Assembly: GCA_009937555.1 (NCBI GenBank)
Contig: JAACFD010000074.1
Location: 1-8,715 of the forward strand
Reading direction: 5' to 3'
DNA from: Chlamydiales bacterium
GTDB lineage: Bacteria > Chlamydiota > Chlamydiia > Chlamydiales > JAACFD01
Length of the DNA: 8,715 nucleotides
Positions 1-5,438 of the stretch are shown piece by piece (the stretch's first letter is position 1; every line of letters begins with the position of its first letter). Under the pieces are notes generated by a model. That model did not search any database. It was not told the origin of the DNA and worked only from the letters and a program-made list of their open reading frames with translations. The position numbers were made by a program, and so were the translations under genes.

Positions 1-411
1 AGTTATTTTAGGGAGCCTAAAAGGCCTTGGAGAATAGCGCCCTGGAATTTTGTACCTAGTACTTACATGGCTTTTTCGTTCTTTTAAAGATAAGAGAAAA
101 GGCTGCAAAGCAGTTTTAAATAAGCTTAGAGCTAAATGTTGAGATGCTGTTATGCCTTTAGGGGAGGGTAGTAGTTTTAGGCTTTCTTCTATTTTACAGC
201 TGATAAGTTCCAACTTTCTTAACTGAAATAGCTCTTCTTTACCCTGAGGTTCAAAGCTAATAAAAATAGCTCCTCTTAGCTGGTTAATAAGAGATTGTAG
301 CCTACCTGCTGTTAAAGCACTTCCCTTTAGTTCTTCTAAAATTTGGCGAGTTTTTCTCTGGTAAACTAACAAACTACTAGTGACACTAGTTACTGCTGCT
401 GACTCCGACAT
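1..411 (-). CDS. Unrecognised protein, N-terminal 137 residues (runs off window)
   Basis: The reading frame is open from an ATG at 409-411 to base 1, with no stop in 137 codons. A strong Shine-Dalgarno stretch (AAGGAGGAAGGA) directly precedes the ATG, and a candidate promoter lies further upstream, so I treat it as a real gene cut by the window edge. The protein starts MSESAAVTSVTSS and looks mostly helical and Leu/Lys/Glu-rich, for example RKTRQILEELKG near residue 19 and LLSLKERKSH near residue 106. It then turns basic and proline-rich (YKIPGRYSPRPFRLPK, about residues 119-134). No signal peptide or membrane segment is visible. I do not recognise a family. It follows the GFA-family gene by 134 bp but probably starts its own transcript. 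Confidence 0.75.
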   Translation of the reverse strand, partial: MSESAAVTSVTSSLLVYQRKTRQILEELKGSALTAGRLQSLINQLRGAIFISFEPQGKEELFQLRKLELISCKIEESLKLLPSPKGITASQHLALSLFKTALQPFLLSLKERKSHVSTRYKIPGRYSPRPFRLPKIT

Positions 412-431
412 TCCTTCCTCCTTGTTTCATC

Positions 432-459
432 TAGGGGCTGTAAATGATACTAGCCCCTA
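432..459 (-). promoter_or_regulatory. Leader hairpin at the 5' end of the 411-1 transcript
   Basis: TAGGGGCT (432-439) and AGCCCCTA (452-459) form a perfect 8-bp inverted repeat with a 12-nt loop. If transcription starts about 7 nt after the proposed -10 box, this stem is at the extreme 5' end of the mRNA. It leaves the Shine-Dalgarno sequence single-stranded downstream. A 5' stabilising stem or a protein-binding operator would both fit, and there is no U-tract to suggest a terminator. Confidence 0.45.
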
Positions 460-467
460 CGTGAGCC

Positions 468-496
468 TTAATAATTTAAACCAAGAAAGTGGTCAA
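468..496 (-). promoter_or_regulatory. Candidate promoter for the gene at 411-1
   Basis: On the minus strand, TTGACC (491-496, five of six matches to TTGACA) and TATTAA (468-473, four of six to TATAAT) are 17 bp apart. The start of transcription would fall near 461, about 50 nt before the ATG at 411. Spacing and -35 quality are good; the -10 is moderate. Confidence 0.5.
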
Positions 497-545
497 CAGG
501 TTTTTGCTTTAAGCTAGTGTAAATTTATCTCAATATACTTAAAAG

Positions 546-968
546 TTAACGATCACTAGGGTGGTGATCATGCCCGTCATAGATAGGTACATCTTTTAAT
601 ACAAAGGGATCTACCCCATATAGACAAGCGATATTAACAGCATATTGCAAAGGGTTAGAGCGGCGTTTGTGGTGAGTATAGATACCACAATTAGAGCAGA
701 AGTAGTGCTCAGCTGCTTTAGTATTAAACTGGTAGCAAGATAAACAATCTTGCCCTTGTAATAGGCGAAATTCATTTAAAGCTACTGACGCGACAATAGC
801 CCCGCGACGCCTACACATAGAGCAGTTGCAGCGTCTAGGGTCTTGAAGGCCATTTGGAAGTAGTAGTTCAAATTTAACAGTCCCGCAGTGGCAGGCTCCA
901 GGGTGAAGAGGCTGGACATAAATTTTTTTGACTAAAGGTTTATTACTTAGCGTGTATCTAATAGGCAT
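546..968 (-). CDS. GFA/DUF636-family zinc-binding protein
   Basis: This 140-residue protein matches the GFA (glutathione-dependent formaldehyde-activating enzyme, CENP-V/GFA) fold. It has the family's cysteine pattern: GACHCGTVKF (C26, C28), CNCSMC (C47, C49, C52) and FCSNCG (C91, C94). In known members these seven Cys bind a structural and a catalytic zinc. The founding member was proposed to form S-hydroxymethylglutathione, but most homologues have no proven substrate, so I assign only the family. The first 23 residues before GACHCG extend beyond the usual start. No other ATG, GTG or TTG is apparent there, and no good ribosome binding site precedes the ATG at 968. It starts 30 bp after the acpS stop and is probably the last gene of that operon. 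A weak 6-bp hairpin (551-569) overlaps its final codons. Confidence 0.8.
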   Translation of the reverse strand: MPIRYTLSNKPLVKKIYVQPLHPGACHCGTVKFELLLPNGLQDPRRCNCSMCRRRGAIVASVALNEFRLLQGQDCLSCYQFNTKAAEHYFCSNCGIYTHHKRRSNPLQYAVNIACLYGVDPFVLKDVPIYDGHDHHPSDR

Positions 969-998
969 GGTTTTTCTTTGAGTTTGGTGGCAGAATTA

Positions 999-1367
999 CT
1001 ATGCAAGCCAAATAGCTGTGGCAGTTGCATATGCTTTGCAGTGGCTCAAAGATATTAAAAAGATGCCTTCAGTGTCTAGTTTTTTCTGAGCTGAAGGAGA
1101 TAGGGATACAACAGGTTGTCCTTTTTTAGTATGGCTTATCTCAATATCAAGCCAAGATAGCTTGTCATTGATTCCTTCTCCCATTGCCTTTGCAACAGCT
1201 TCTTTAGCACAAAAACGTGCAGCAAAAGGCCTTTCTGGTTCAGAGAATTGCATGCAATAGCGCTGCTCTTGAGTCGTAAAAACGGTATTCACAAAAGCTG
1301 TTTGCTTATCGAGGGCTTTTTTTATGCGCTCAATTTCTATAATGTCTGTACCAATGCCAAGAGTCAC
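999..1367 (-). CDS. acpS: Holo-[acyl-carrier-protein] synthase
   Basis: AcpS is a cytosolic enzyme that transfers 4'-phosphopantetheine from CoA to a serine of apo-ACP, activating it for fatty acid synthesis. The 122-residue length is typical. Visible motifs are GIGTDIIEIERI (residues 4-15, Mg-binding D8), RPFAARFCAKEAVAKAMGEG (46-65, second metal ligand E56) and the C-terminal LSHCKAYATA (107-116, H109). The start codon is GTG at 1365-1367, chosen because it gives the family's N-terminus one residue before TLGIGTD. It lies 3 nt after the stop of the PIN-TRAM gene and lacks a clear Shine-Dalgarno, so translation is probably coupled to that gene. A GFA-family gene follows. I see no anomaly in the active site. 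Confidence 0.95.
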   Translation of the reverse strand: MTLGIGTDIIEIERIKKALDKQTAFVNTVFTTQEQRYCMQFSEPERPFAARFCAKEAVAKAMGEGINDKLSWLDIEISHTKKGQPVVSLSPSAQKKLDTEGIFLISLSHCKAYATATAIWLA

Positions 1368-1370
1368 AGC

Positions 1371-2597
1371 TTAGTGATTTTTATTTTTAGGGTTTTGAGA
1401 CTTTTTTATTTGATGAGATGGAGAAGGAGCTTTTCGCTCTTGGTTAGATTGACGAGTGTTTTCAGGTCTTGCAACCAGAACTTTTTCTCTTTCATCTTCG
1501 CTGCTTTCTTCTTCTTTATTGCTCTGTCCATGAGTATAAGGAGAGGTTTGCTTACTAACTGTTTGGGTAAAGTCTTCACATAGGTTGCAAAAAACCATTC
1601 TTCCAGAGGAGGTGTGTTTTACAGATAAGACCCTAGCTTCAACAATATCACCTATAAACTCTCCACCACCATTAACCACTACCATTGTACCATCTTCTAA
1701 GTAGCCAACTCCTTGAAGAGCCTCTTTGCCTGTACGTTGAATCTTGATTTTGATAAATTCTCCAGCCTGCATAATAGGCTTTAGAGCATTAGACAGTGAA
1801 TTAATATTAACAATCTTAATGTCTTCGTGAGAAGAGGATTGAATTTGAGAAATATCGGCTGTTAATATGTGAGCATCTAGCTTTCTTGCTAGTTTTACTA
1901 GTTGGCTTTCTATACTCTCTCTCTCATCAAAAGGGGTATTATTAACTTGTAGATCTAAGCTCTTGTTATTCTCTAGCTTTTTTGCTGTCTCAATAGCTTG
2001 CTTAGCTTTTGCTTTTGTTTGCTCATCACCATCTTCAGCTTTGTTACTTAGATTTTTAAGCACCTCAGTAGAAAGCACTAGTTTTTGGTCTAAAAGGCCA
2101 GATGAACATAGGTCAATAACTCTAGGATCACTTAAAATAGAAGGGTCTAAAAGTACTTTTTTGTTTTTTATTGATTGCTCAGCCATATGTACAAAAGGAA
2201 TGCTTAAATGAAGGTTTTCAGAGGCTCTTAGAGTTAAGCTTACTCCAAGATACAATGAAAATAAATATAAGCTAGAGGTAATCAAGTCACTTTCAATTTT
2301 TACTATTTGTAGATCTAGTGCTGAAGTCATAGCTGTGAAAGTATGAGTCAGACCTAAGGCAAAAAGATAACCAAAAAATAAGCCAATACTGACAGTGTTA
2401 AAGTGCTGTAGTGAGAATTTAGAGAAAAACCAGTCCGCCACAAAGGCAAAGGCAATAAAAGCCATAGAGAGCGCCGTACCAGAGGCTATTGTACTGAGGC
2501 CAAATACCGTCAATTCCTGTTCTTGTGTGTAGGTCAGCATAAATACTAATGTTATTAATACAAAGACGGCCTTACTCATAGCGGATGAAGGAGTCAT
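1371..2597 (-). CDS. PIN-TRAM domain integral membrane protein (YacL-like)
   Basis: This 408-residue protein has four predicted membrane helices (about 9-23, 35-57, 66-86, 105-123), then a PIN nuclease-like domain (about 146-268), a TRAM domain (about 273-340) and a hydrophilic charged tail (343-408). The order matches B. subtilis YacL and relatives. The strongest signature is the PIN-TRAM junction: INSLSNALKPIMQAGE (265-280), then QGVGYLEDGTMVVV (295-308) and SSGRMVF (330-336). PIN carboxylates D151 (LLDPS) and D248 (LTADI) are present. The Glu of the usual FVLxELQ motif is N182, and the usual VD before KLVxLA is IE (E230), so nuclease activity is doubtful. TRAM usually binds RNA. The family's role is not settled. 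ATG 2597 has AGAGGT 8 nt upstream. It is first in a probable operon with acpS and the GFA gene, divergent from rlmH. Confidence 0.88.
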   Translation of the reverse strand: MTPSSAMSKAVFVLITLVFMLTYTQEQELTVFGLSTIASGTALSMAFIAFAFVADWFFSKFSLQHFNTVSIGLFFGYLFALGLTHTFTAMTSALDLQIVKIESDLITSSLYLFSLYLGVSLTLRASENLHLSIPFVHMAEQSIKNKKVLLDPSILSDPRVIDLCSSGLLDQKLVLSTEVLKNLSNKAEDGDEQTKAKAKQAIETAKKLENNKSLDLQVNNTPFDERESIESQLVKLARKLDAHILTADISQIQSSSHEDIKIVNINSLSNALKPIMQAGEFIKIKIQRTGKEALQGVGYLEDGTMVVVNGGGEFIGDIVEARVLSVKHTSSGRMVFCNLCEDFTQTVSKQTSPYTHGQSNKEEESSEDEREKVLVARPENTRQSNQERKAPSPSHQIKKSQNPKNKNH

Positions 2598-2624
2598 ATT
2601 TTCATACCTCTGGTAATTAAGGAT

Positions 2625-2650
2625 TAAATTTTTACTTCACTAAAAATTTA
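2625..2650. promoter_or_regulatory. 10-bp AT-rich inverted repeat in the divergent intergenic region
   Basis: TAAATTTTTA (2625-2634) and TAAAAATTTA (2641-2650) are perfect inverted copies separated by CTTCAC. The element lies about 28 nt upstream of the PIN-TRAM start codon, at or just downstream of the candidate promoter, so it could be an operator or a leader stem. It is pure A/T and could occur by chance in this composition. Confidence 0.3.
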
Positions 2651-2651
2651 C

Positions 2652-2680
2652 TTTTTAATTTATCGTTGAGTTTTTTCCAA
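2652..2680 (-). promoter_or_regulatory. Weak candidate promoter for PIN-TRAM-acpS-GFA operon
   Basis: On the minus strand, TTGGAA (2675-2680) and TAAAAA (2652-2657) are separated by 17 bp, each with four of six consensus matches. This would give a leader of about 48 nt. The region is so AT-rich that other placements are possible. Confidence 0.28.
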
Positions 2681-2717
2681 GATAAAACGTGCTAAGGATA
2701 TTGATAAGTTTTATTAT

Positions 2718-2726
2718 TGCTATTGT
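2718..2726 (+). promoter_or_regulatory. Weak extended -10 candidate for rlmH
   Basis: TGCTATTGT reads as an extended -10 (TG-N-TATTGT, four of six matches) about 29 nt before the rlmH ATG. No -35 at normal spacing is seen; TTGATA at 2701-2706 is only 14 bp away. The ribosome binding site TTAGGA (2742-2747) lies 7 nt before the ATG at 2755. Confidence 0.25.
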
Positions 2727-2754
2727 TAGGAAATGAAGGATTTAGGACGCTTTT

Positions 2755-3177
2755 ATGATTAATATTGAAATATTGACTGTGGGTAAGAATAAAGAAGCCT
2801 GGCTAAATGAAGCGATATCTATTTATATTAAAAGACTTAAAGCAAAAGTTAAACTCGAAATAAAACTCTATAACAGTACTGAAGAGTTGGAGAAGCAGCT
2901 AAGTCAGAAAAGAGGCTTAATTGTTTTAGATGAAACGGGAAAATCGTATACTAGTGAGAAGTTTAGTGAATTCATCTTCAAGGAATTAGAGAAGCAGGGG
3001 GCTCGTTTATCTTTTGTAATTGGGGGAGCTGAAGGCTTTTCACAAGGCTTTAAGGATAAAAGTCTTTTAATTAGTTTGTCTAGAATGACCTTTACCCATC
3101 AAATGGCGCGGCTTTTTTTAGCAGAGCAAATCTATAGAGCTTTTGAAATAGAGCGAAATAGCCCTTACCATAAGTAA
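2755..3177 (+). CDS. rlmH: 23S rRNA (pseudouridine-1915-N3) methyltransferase RlmH
   Basis: RlmH is a SPOUT-class homodimeric enzyme that uses S-adenosylmethionine to methylate the N3 of pseudouridine 1915 in helix 69 of 23S rRNA, acting on assembled 70S ribosomes. Family motifs are clear: LTVGKNK (7-13), LIVLDETGKSYTSEKF (55-70), the SAM-binding FVIGGAEGF (87-95) and the C-terminal LSRMTFTHQMARLFLAEQIY (108-127) ending RNSPYHK (134-140). The C-terminal YHK is complete, so the 140-residue length is real. It is shorter than the roughly 155 residues usual, mainly through a compact loop near residues 35-52. It is the only plus-strand gene here, divergent from the PIN-TRAM operon and convergent with the PPR gene. 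ATG 2755 is preceded by TTAGGA at 7 nt. Confidence 0.96.
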   Translation: MINIEILTVGKNKEAWLNEAISIYIKRLKAKVKLEIKLYNSTEELEKQLSQKRGLIVLDETGKSYTSEKFSEFIFKELEKQGARLSFVIGGAEGFSQGFKDKSLLISLSRMTFTHQMARLFLAEQIYRAFEIERNSPYHK

Positions 3178-3190
3178 GTACTATTTCGCT
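3152..3190. terminator. Long hairpin across the rlmH stop codon, between convergent genes
   Basis: AGCGAAATAG (3152-3161) pairs perfectly with CTATTTCGCT (3181-3190). Inside it, CTTAC (3164-3168) pairs with GTAAG (3174-3178) around a 5-nt loop. This makes a 15-bp stem with one 2x2 internal mismatch, enclosing the rlmH TAA (3175-3177). No U-tract follows on either strand, so it is not a standard intrinsic terminator. It may act in 3'-end protection or transcript collision between rlmH and the PPR gene (stop at 3215). Confidence 0.45.
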
Positions 3191-3214
3191 AAGAACCAAA
3201 CAACATTAAATTAT

Positions 3215-5314
3215 TTAAGAGACTGCTTTAAGCTTTTCTTCTGCTTGTAAAGAAGCTTGAGCTTTACCTGTAGGTTTACATAGGTTAAGAAATAAAACTC
3301 CTCTATTTTTAGGGTCTTGTTTAATCAAAAATCCCATATCTTCCGTTTTCCAATTCAGTAGAGCGTTCTTCAGCTTTTGTCCACTTCTGAATCCTACGAT
3401 AAGTTGAAGTGATTGTTTCATAAATTGAGCACTACTATTTTTTACTAAATCTGCAGAGCAAGAACCATTACACACTTCGTTCTCATGGAAATCAAGACTT
3501 TTACGTCTATTTAAAGGGTTTTTTACTATTTGTAGCTTTAGCTGTGACGTAGGGCTATCAAATAATTCAAACAAACGGTCTAGATTACCCTTTGCTAGGT
3601 ATTGCTTTGCTAAAGGATTGTAGACCTCCTTTGAATCATTGCCTCCAGCTTTTTCAGCTTGCATTAGGTACTTTTCTGCTTGTTTGAAGTTATTGTATTT
3701 TGCATAAGCATCTACGATAATACAAAAAACAGTAGAGTCTATTTTTAAGCCCTTTTTCTCTAAATCTTTTAGAGTTACTTCAAAACGATCCATCATACCT
3801 TCATCGGCATAAGCTTTAAGCATGATCCCATAACTCCCAATATCAGGGCTAATATTCCATTTATCTTGAATTTCTTTCCAAGTGGCTTCAAGTTCTTTTA
3901 ACATACCGCTCATAGCAAAAGCGTGTAGACGAATATTGTAGCTAAATAAGTTTGGTTTAATTCCAGCATTTTTTGCTTCTAGCAAAGTTCTTTTCACTAG
4001 CTGAGGATTTTGACACCTTGCATATGCTGTGATAAGAGCATTAAAAACCTTTACACCTAACTCAGTGCCACTATCTTTTAACTGTTGATAGACTTTTTCA
4101 ACCAGGTCTACTTTACCATATTTTCCGTATGCTGAAATGAGAGAGAGGTAGCTTTCTTTTTTGCTTTTAAGATCAGACTTATCAAGGTGATTATGAATTT
4201 TGATAAGAAATTTAGGGTCTGTTTCTTTAGTAAGAAACTTAATTACTAGACTAAAAGAAGTGTCGTCAAAAGTAGCTTTGTTGGCTACCATTCTTCTATA
4301 GGCACGTTTACCCATATCTAACTTTTTACACCTATCACACGTTCTAAGAAGAGCATTATACATTTCTGTTGTAGGGCTTATCTTCTGTTTTATCATTGCC
4401 TGCAGAGCAGCTTCTATTTTATCTGGGTCTTTGTTTTTTTCAGCTTCTTGGATGCTTTGAGCAAAACTAGTTTTAAGCTTTTCAAGCTGGCTGGCATCCA
4501 TTTGACTAAGCGTAGTAGTCTCAGCTTTTTTATTAGTATGTTCCTGCTTGAAAGTTTTTGAAGCTATACTACTAGCTGTTTGAGCAGAAGGTTTGTAAAA
4601 ACTCTCTGCTGTTGAACTAGAAGCAGCTGCTTTAGGCTTTGAAGCTTCTTTTGTTGTAACGAGTTTATTGACAACCCCAGGAGTAAAGACTATAGCAGAT
4701 GGGCTTAGCTTAGAAGCCTTATTTGCATCTGGACTTGGGGTTGATCGTGATGATTCAGACTCTGTACTTTGTGTTTCTTTTGTTGTCGCGGGGCTAATTG
4801 ATCTAGAGCTTAAGTTTAGCGGTGATTTTAATCTTTCTTCACTGGTATTGAAATGGTTAGAGCTCACTTCATATGCCCTAAAACTTATACTAGGGTATTG
4901 GGAGTTAGGGTTACAATTCGCTTCTGGTAAGTCATACGGATCGTCATAGTCGGGGACCCAGCTATTACTAGCAAGACTATGAGTAGCTCCACAGTAATCA
5001 TTAGTAGTTGTTGGGTACATAGACATTGGTTCATATGTGGGCAAAAGTGTGGGAAATGTGTGCGGGTCTTGCCCATTTCTATATGAGGGAAGAGGTCTAT
5101 TAGGTGTGTGGAGGTTTTCTCCATTTGTATAGTTGCAGCGAGTGTACTTTCTCCCTCCATAGTACCCTCTACCATCATAAGAGCTTGTCAAGGCTCCTGG
5201 AAGAGTAGTATACTCAAGGTTGCTTGCTTGCTTTCCATCATTGCTAGGGTAGCCGTTGTTATAGGGGGTATAAAACCCTTGATCAGCACTAGGTGCAAAA
5301 TTATAATCTGACAT
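3215..5314 (-). CDS. PPR-repeat protein with Smr-like C-terminal domain
   Basis: This 699-residue protein has three regions. Residues 1 to about 270 are low-complexity and probably disordered: Tyr/Asn/Gly/Pro-rich to about 145, then Ser/Thr/Lys-rich. Residues 281-596 form nine consecutive units of 35 residues (one of 36) with the pentatricopeptide pattern, for example YNALLRTC near 319, FNALITAYAR near 424 and YGIMLKAYADEG near 495. Residues about 605-678 resemble a degenerate Smr domain: LDFH (607-610), LQLIVGFRSGQKLKNALLNW (636-655) and NRGVLFLNL (670-678). PPR arrays bind single-stranded RNA, one base per repeat; plant PPR-SMR proteins act on organelle RNA. No signal peptide or membrane helix is visible. 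ATG 5314 has AGAGGAGAGA just upstream. It is monocistronic, with its own promoter and the ribH-like terminator behind it. Bacterial PPR proteins are rare, so acquisition from a eukaryote and a host-directed role are possible but unproven. Confidence 0.85.
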   Translation of the reverse strand: MSDYNFAPSADQGFYTPYNNGYPSNDGKQASNLEYTTLPGALTSSYDGRGYYGGRKYTRCNYTNGENLHTPNRPLPSYRNGQDPHTFPTLLPTYEPMSMYPTTTNDYCGATHSLASNSWVPDYDDPYDLPEANCNPNSQYPSISFRAYEVSSNHFNTSEERLKSPLNLSSRSISPATTKETQSTESESSRSTPSPDANKASKLSPSAIVFTPGVVNKLVTTKEASKPKAAASSSTAESFYKPSAQTASSIASKTFKQEHTNKKAETTTLSQMDASQLEKLKTSFAQSIQEAEKNKDPDKIEAALQAMIKQKISPTTEMYNALLRTCDRCKKLDMGKRAYRRMVANKATFDDTSFSLVIKFLTKETDPKFLIKIHNHLDKSDLKSKKESYLSLISAYGKYGKVDLVEKVYQQLKDSGTELGVKVFNALITAYARCQNPQLVKRTLLEAKNAGIKPNLFSYNIRLHAFAMSGMLKELEATWKEIQDKWNISPDIGSYGIMLKAYADEGMMDRFEVTLKDLEKKGLKIDSTVFCIIVDAYAKYNNFKQAEKYLMQAEKAGGNDSKEVYNPLAKQYLAKGNLDRLFELFDSPTSQLKLQIVKNPLNRRKSLDFHENEVCNGSCSADLVKNSSAQFMKQSLQLIVGFRSGQKLKNALLNWKTEDMGFLIKQDPKNRGVLFLNLCKPTGKAQASLQAEEKLKAVS
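3281..3502 (-). other. Smr-like domain coding segment (residues 605-678)
   Basis: LDFH fits the LDxH motif that opens Smr domains, and the downstream layout also fits: a hydrophobic strand into a Gly-containing loop (LIVGFRSG), a helix (KLKNALLNW), then N-x-G followed by a hydrophobic strand (NRGVLFLNL). The usual (T/H)GxG loop reads VGFRSG, so the motif is altered and nuclease activity is uncertain. The assignment rests on motif order by eye. Confidence 0.5.
3527..4474 (-). repeat. Nine tandem 35-residue PPR units (residues 281-596)
   Basis: Units begin at residues 281, 316, 351, 386, 421, 456, 492, 527 and 562. All are 35 residues long except the 36-residue sixth. Each has Tyr or Phe at position 4. 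Residues at the base-specifying positions 5 and 35 are A/T, N/D, S/K, L/G, N/N, N/D, G/D, C/S and N/I. Under the plant PPR code, N/D indicates U and N/N a pyrimidine; most other pairs are not standard. The repeats are divergent in DNA sequence, so this is not a recent nucleotide duplication. Confidence 0.8.
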
Positions 5315-5340
5315 TTTATCTCTCCTCTTGTCTAAGATAA

Positions 5341-5352
5341 TTTTTTTTTTTT
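5341..5352. repeat. 12-base homopolymer (A12 in the PPR mRNA leader)
   Basis: Twelve consecutive T on the plus strand, read as A12 in the PPR transcript, lie between the predicted transcription start and the Shine-Dalgarno. A U-rich stretch (GUUUUUAUU) precedes the A-tract and could pair with it. Homopolymers of this length are prone to slippage. Confidence 0.6.
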
Positions 5353-5368
5353 AATAAAAACAGCCAAG

Positions 5369-5398
5369 ATTATAAAATTAAAATTTAAATATACTATT
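5369..5398 (-). promoter_or_regulatory. Promoter of the PPR gene
   Basis: The minus strand carries a perfect TATAAT (5369-5374), giving a start near 5362 and a leader of about 48 nt. No TTGACA-like -35 occurs at 16-19 bp. The -35 zone is instead filled by one copy of a 12-bp repeat (5387-5398), which suggests an activator- or UP-element-dependent promoter. Confidence 0.5.
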
Positions 5399-5437
5399 AA
5401 GAATAAGGTATTTATGAAATATACTATTGAAATAGTA
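5387..5437. repeat. 12-bp direct repeats plus palindrome upstream of the PPR gene
   Basis: AAATATACTATT occurs exactly at 5387-5398 and 5417-5428, 30 bp apart from start to start, close to three helical turns. The second copy continues into a palindrome, TACTATT-GA-AATAGTA (5422-5437), adding an inverted half-site. The array covers about -35 to -80 of the predicted PPR promoter, as expected for binding of a regulator on one DNA face. No regulator gene is evident nearby. Confidence 0.5.
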
Positions 5438-5438
5438 G

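Noticed and set aside
551..569. GATCAC/GTGATC hairpin at the end of the GFA gene as a terminator
   Set aside because: Only 6 bp with a 7-nt loop, inside the last codons, and the nearest T-run on the minus strand is weak and 8 nt away.
1248..1583. Plus-strand open frame of 111 codons
   Set aside because: It lies antisense to acpS and the tail of the PIN-TRAM gene, both well supported, and has no recognisable domain.
1963..2211. Plus-strand open frame of 82 codons
   Set aside because: Antisense to the PIN domain region of the PIN-TRAM gene; Ser/Phe-rich composition typical of a shadow frame.
4668..5311. Three other open frames over the N-terminal region of the PPR gene (4668-4949 +, 4885-5178 -, 5108-5311 +)
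   Set aside because: They are shadows of a low-complexity coding region; the PPR frame has a strong ribosome binding site and promoter.
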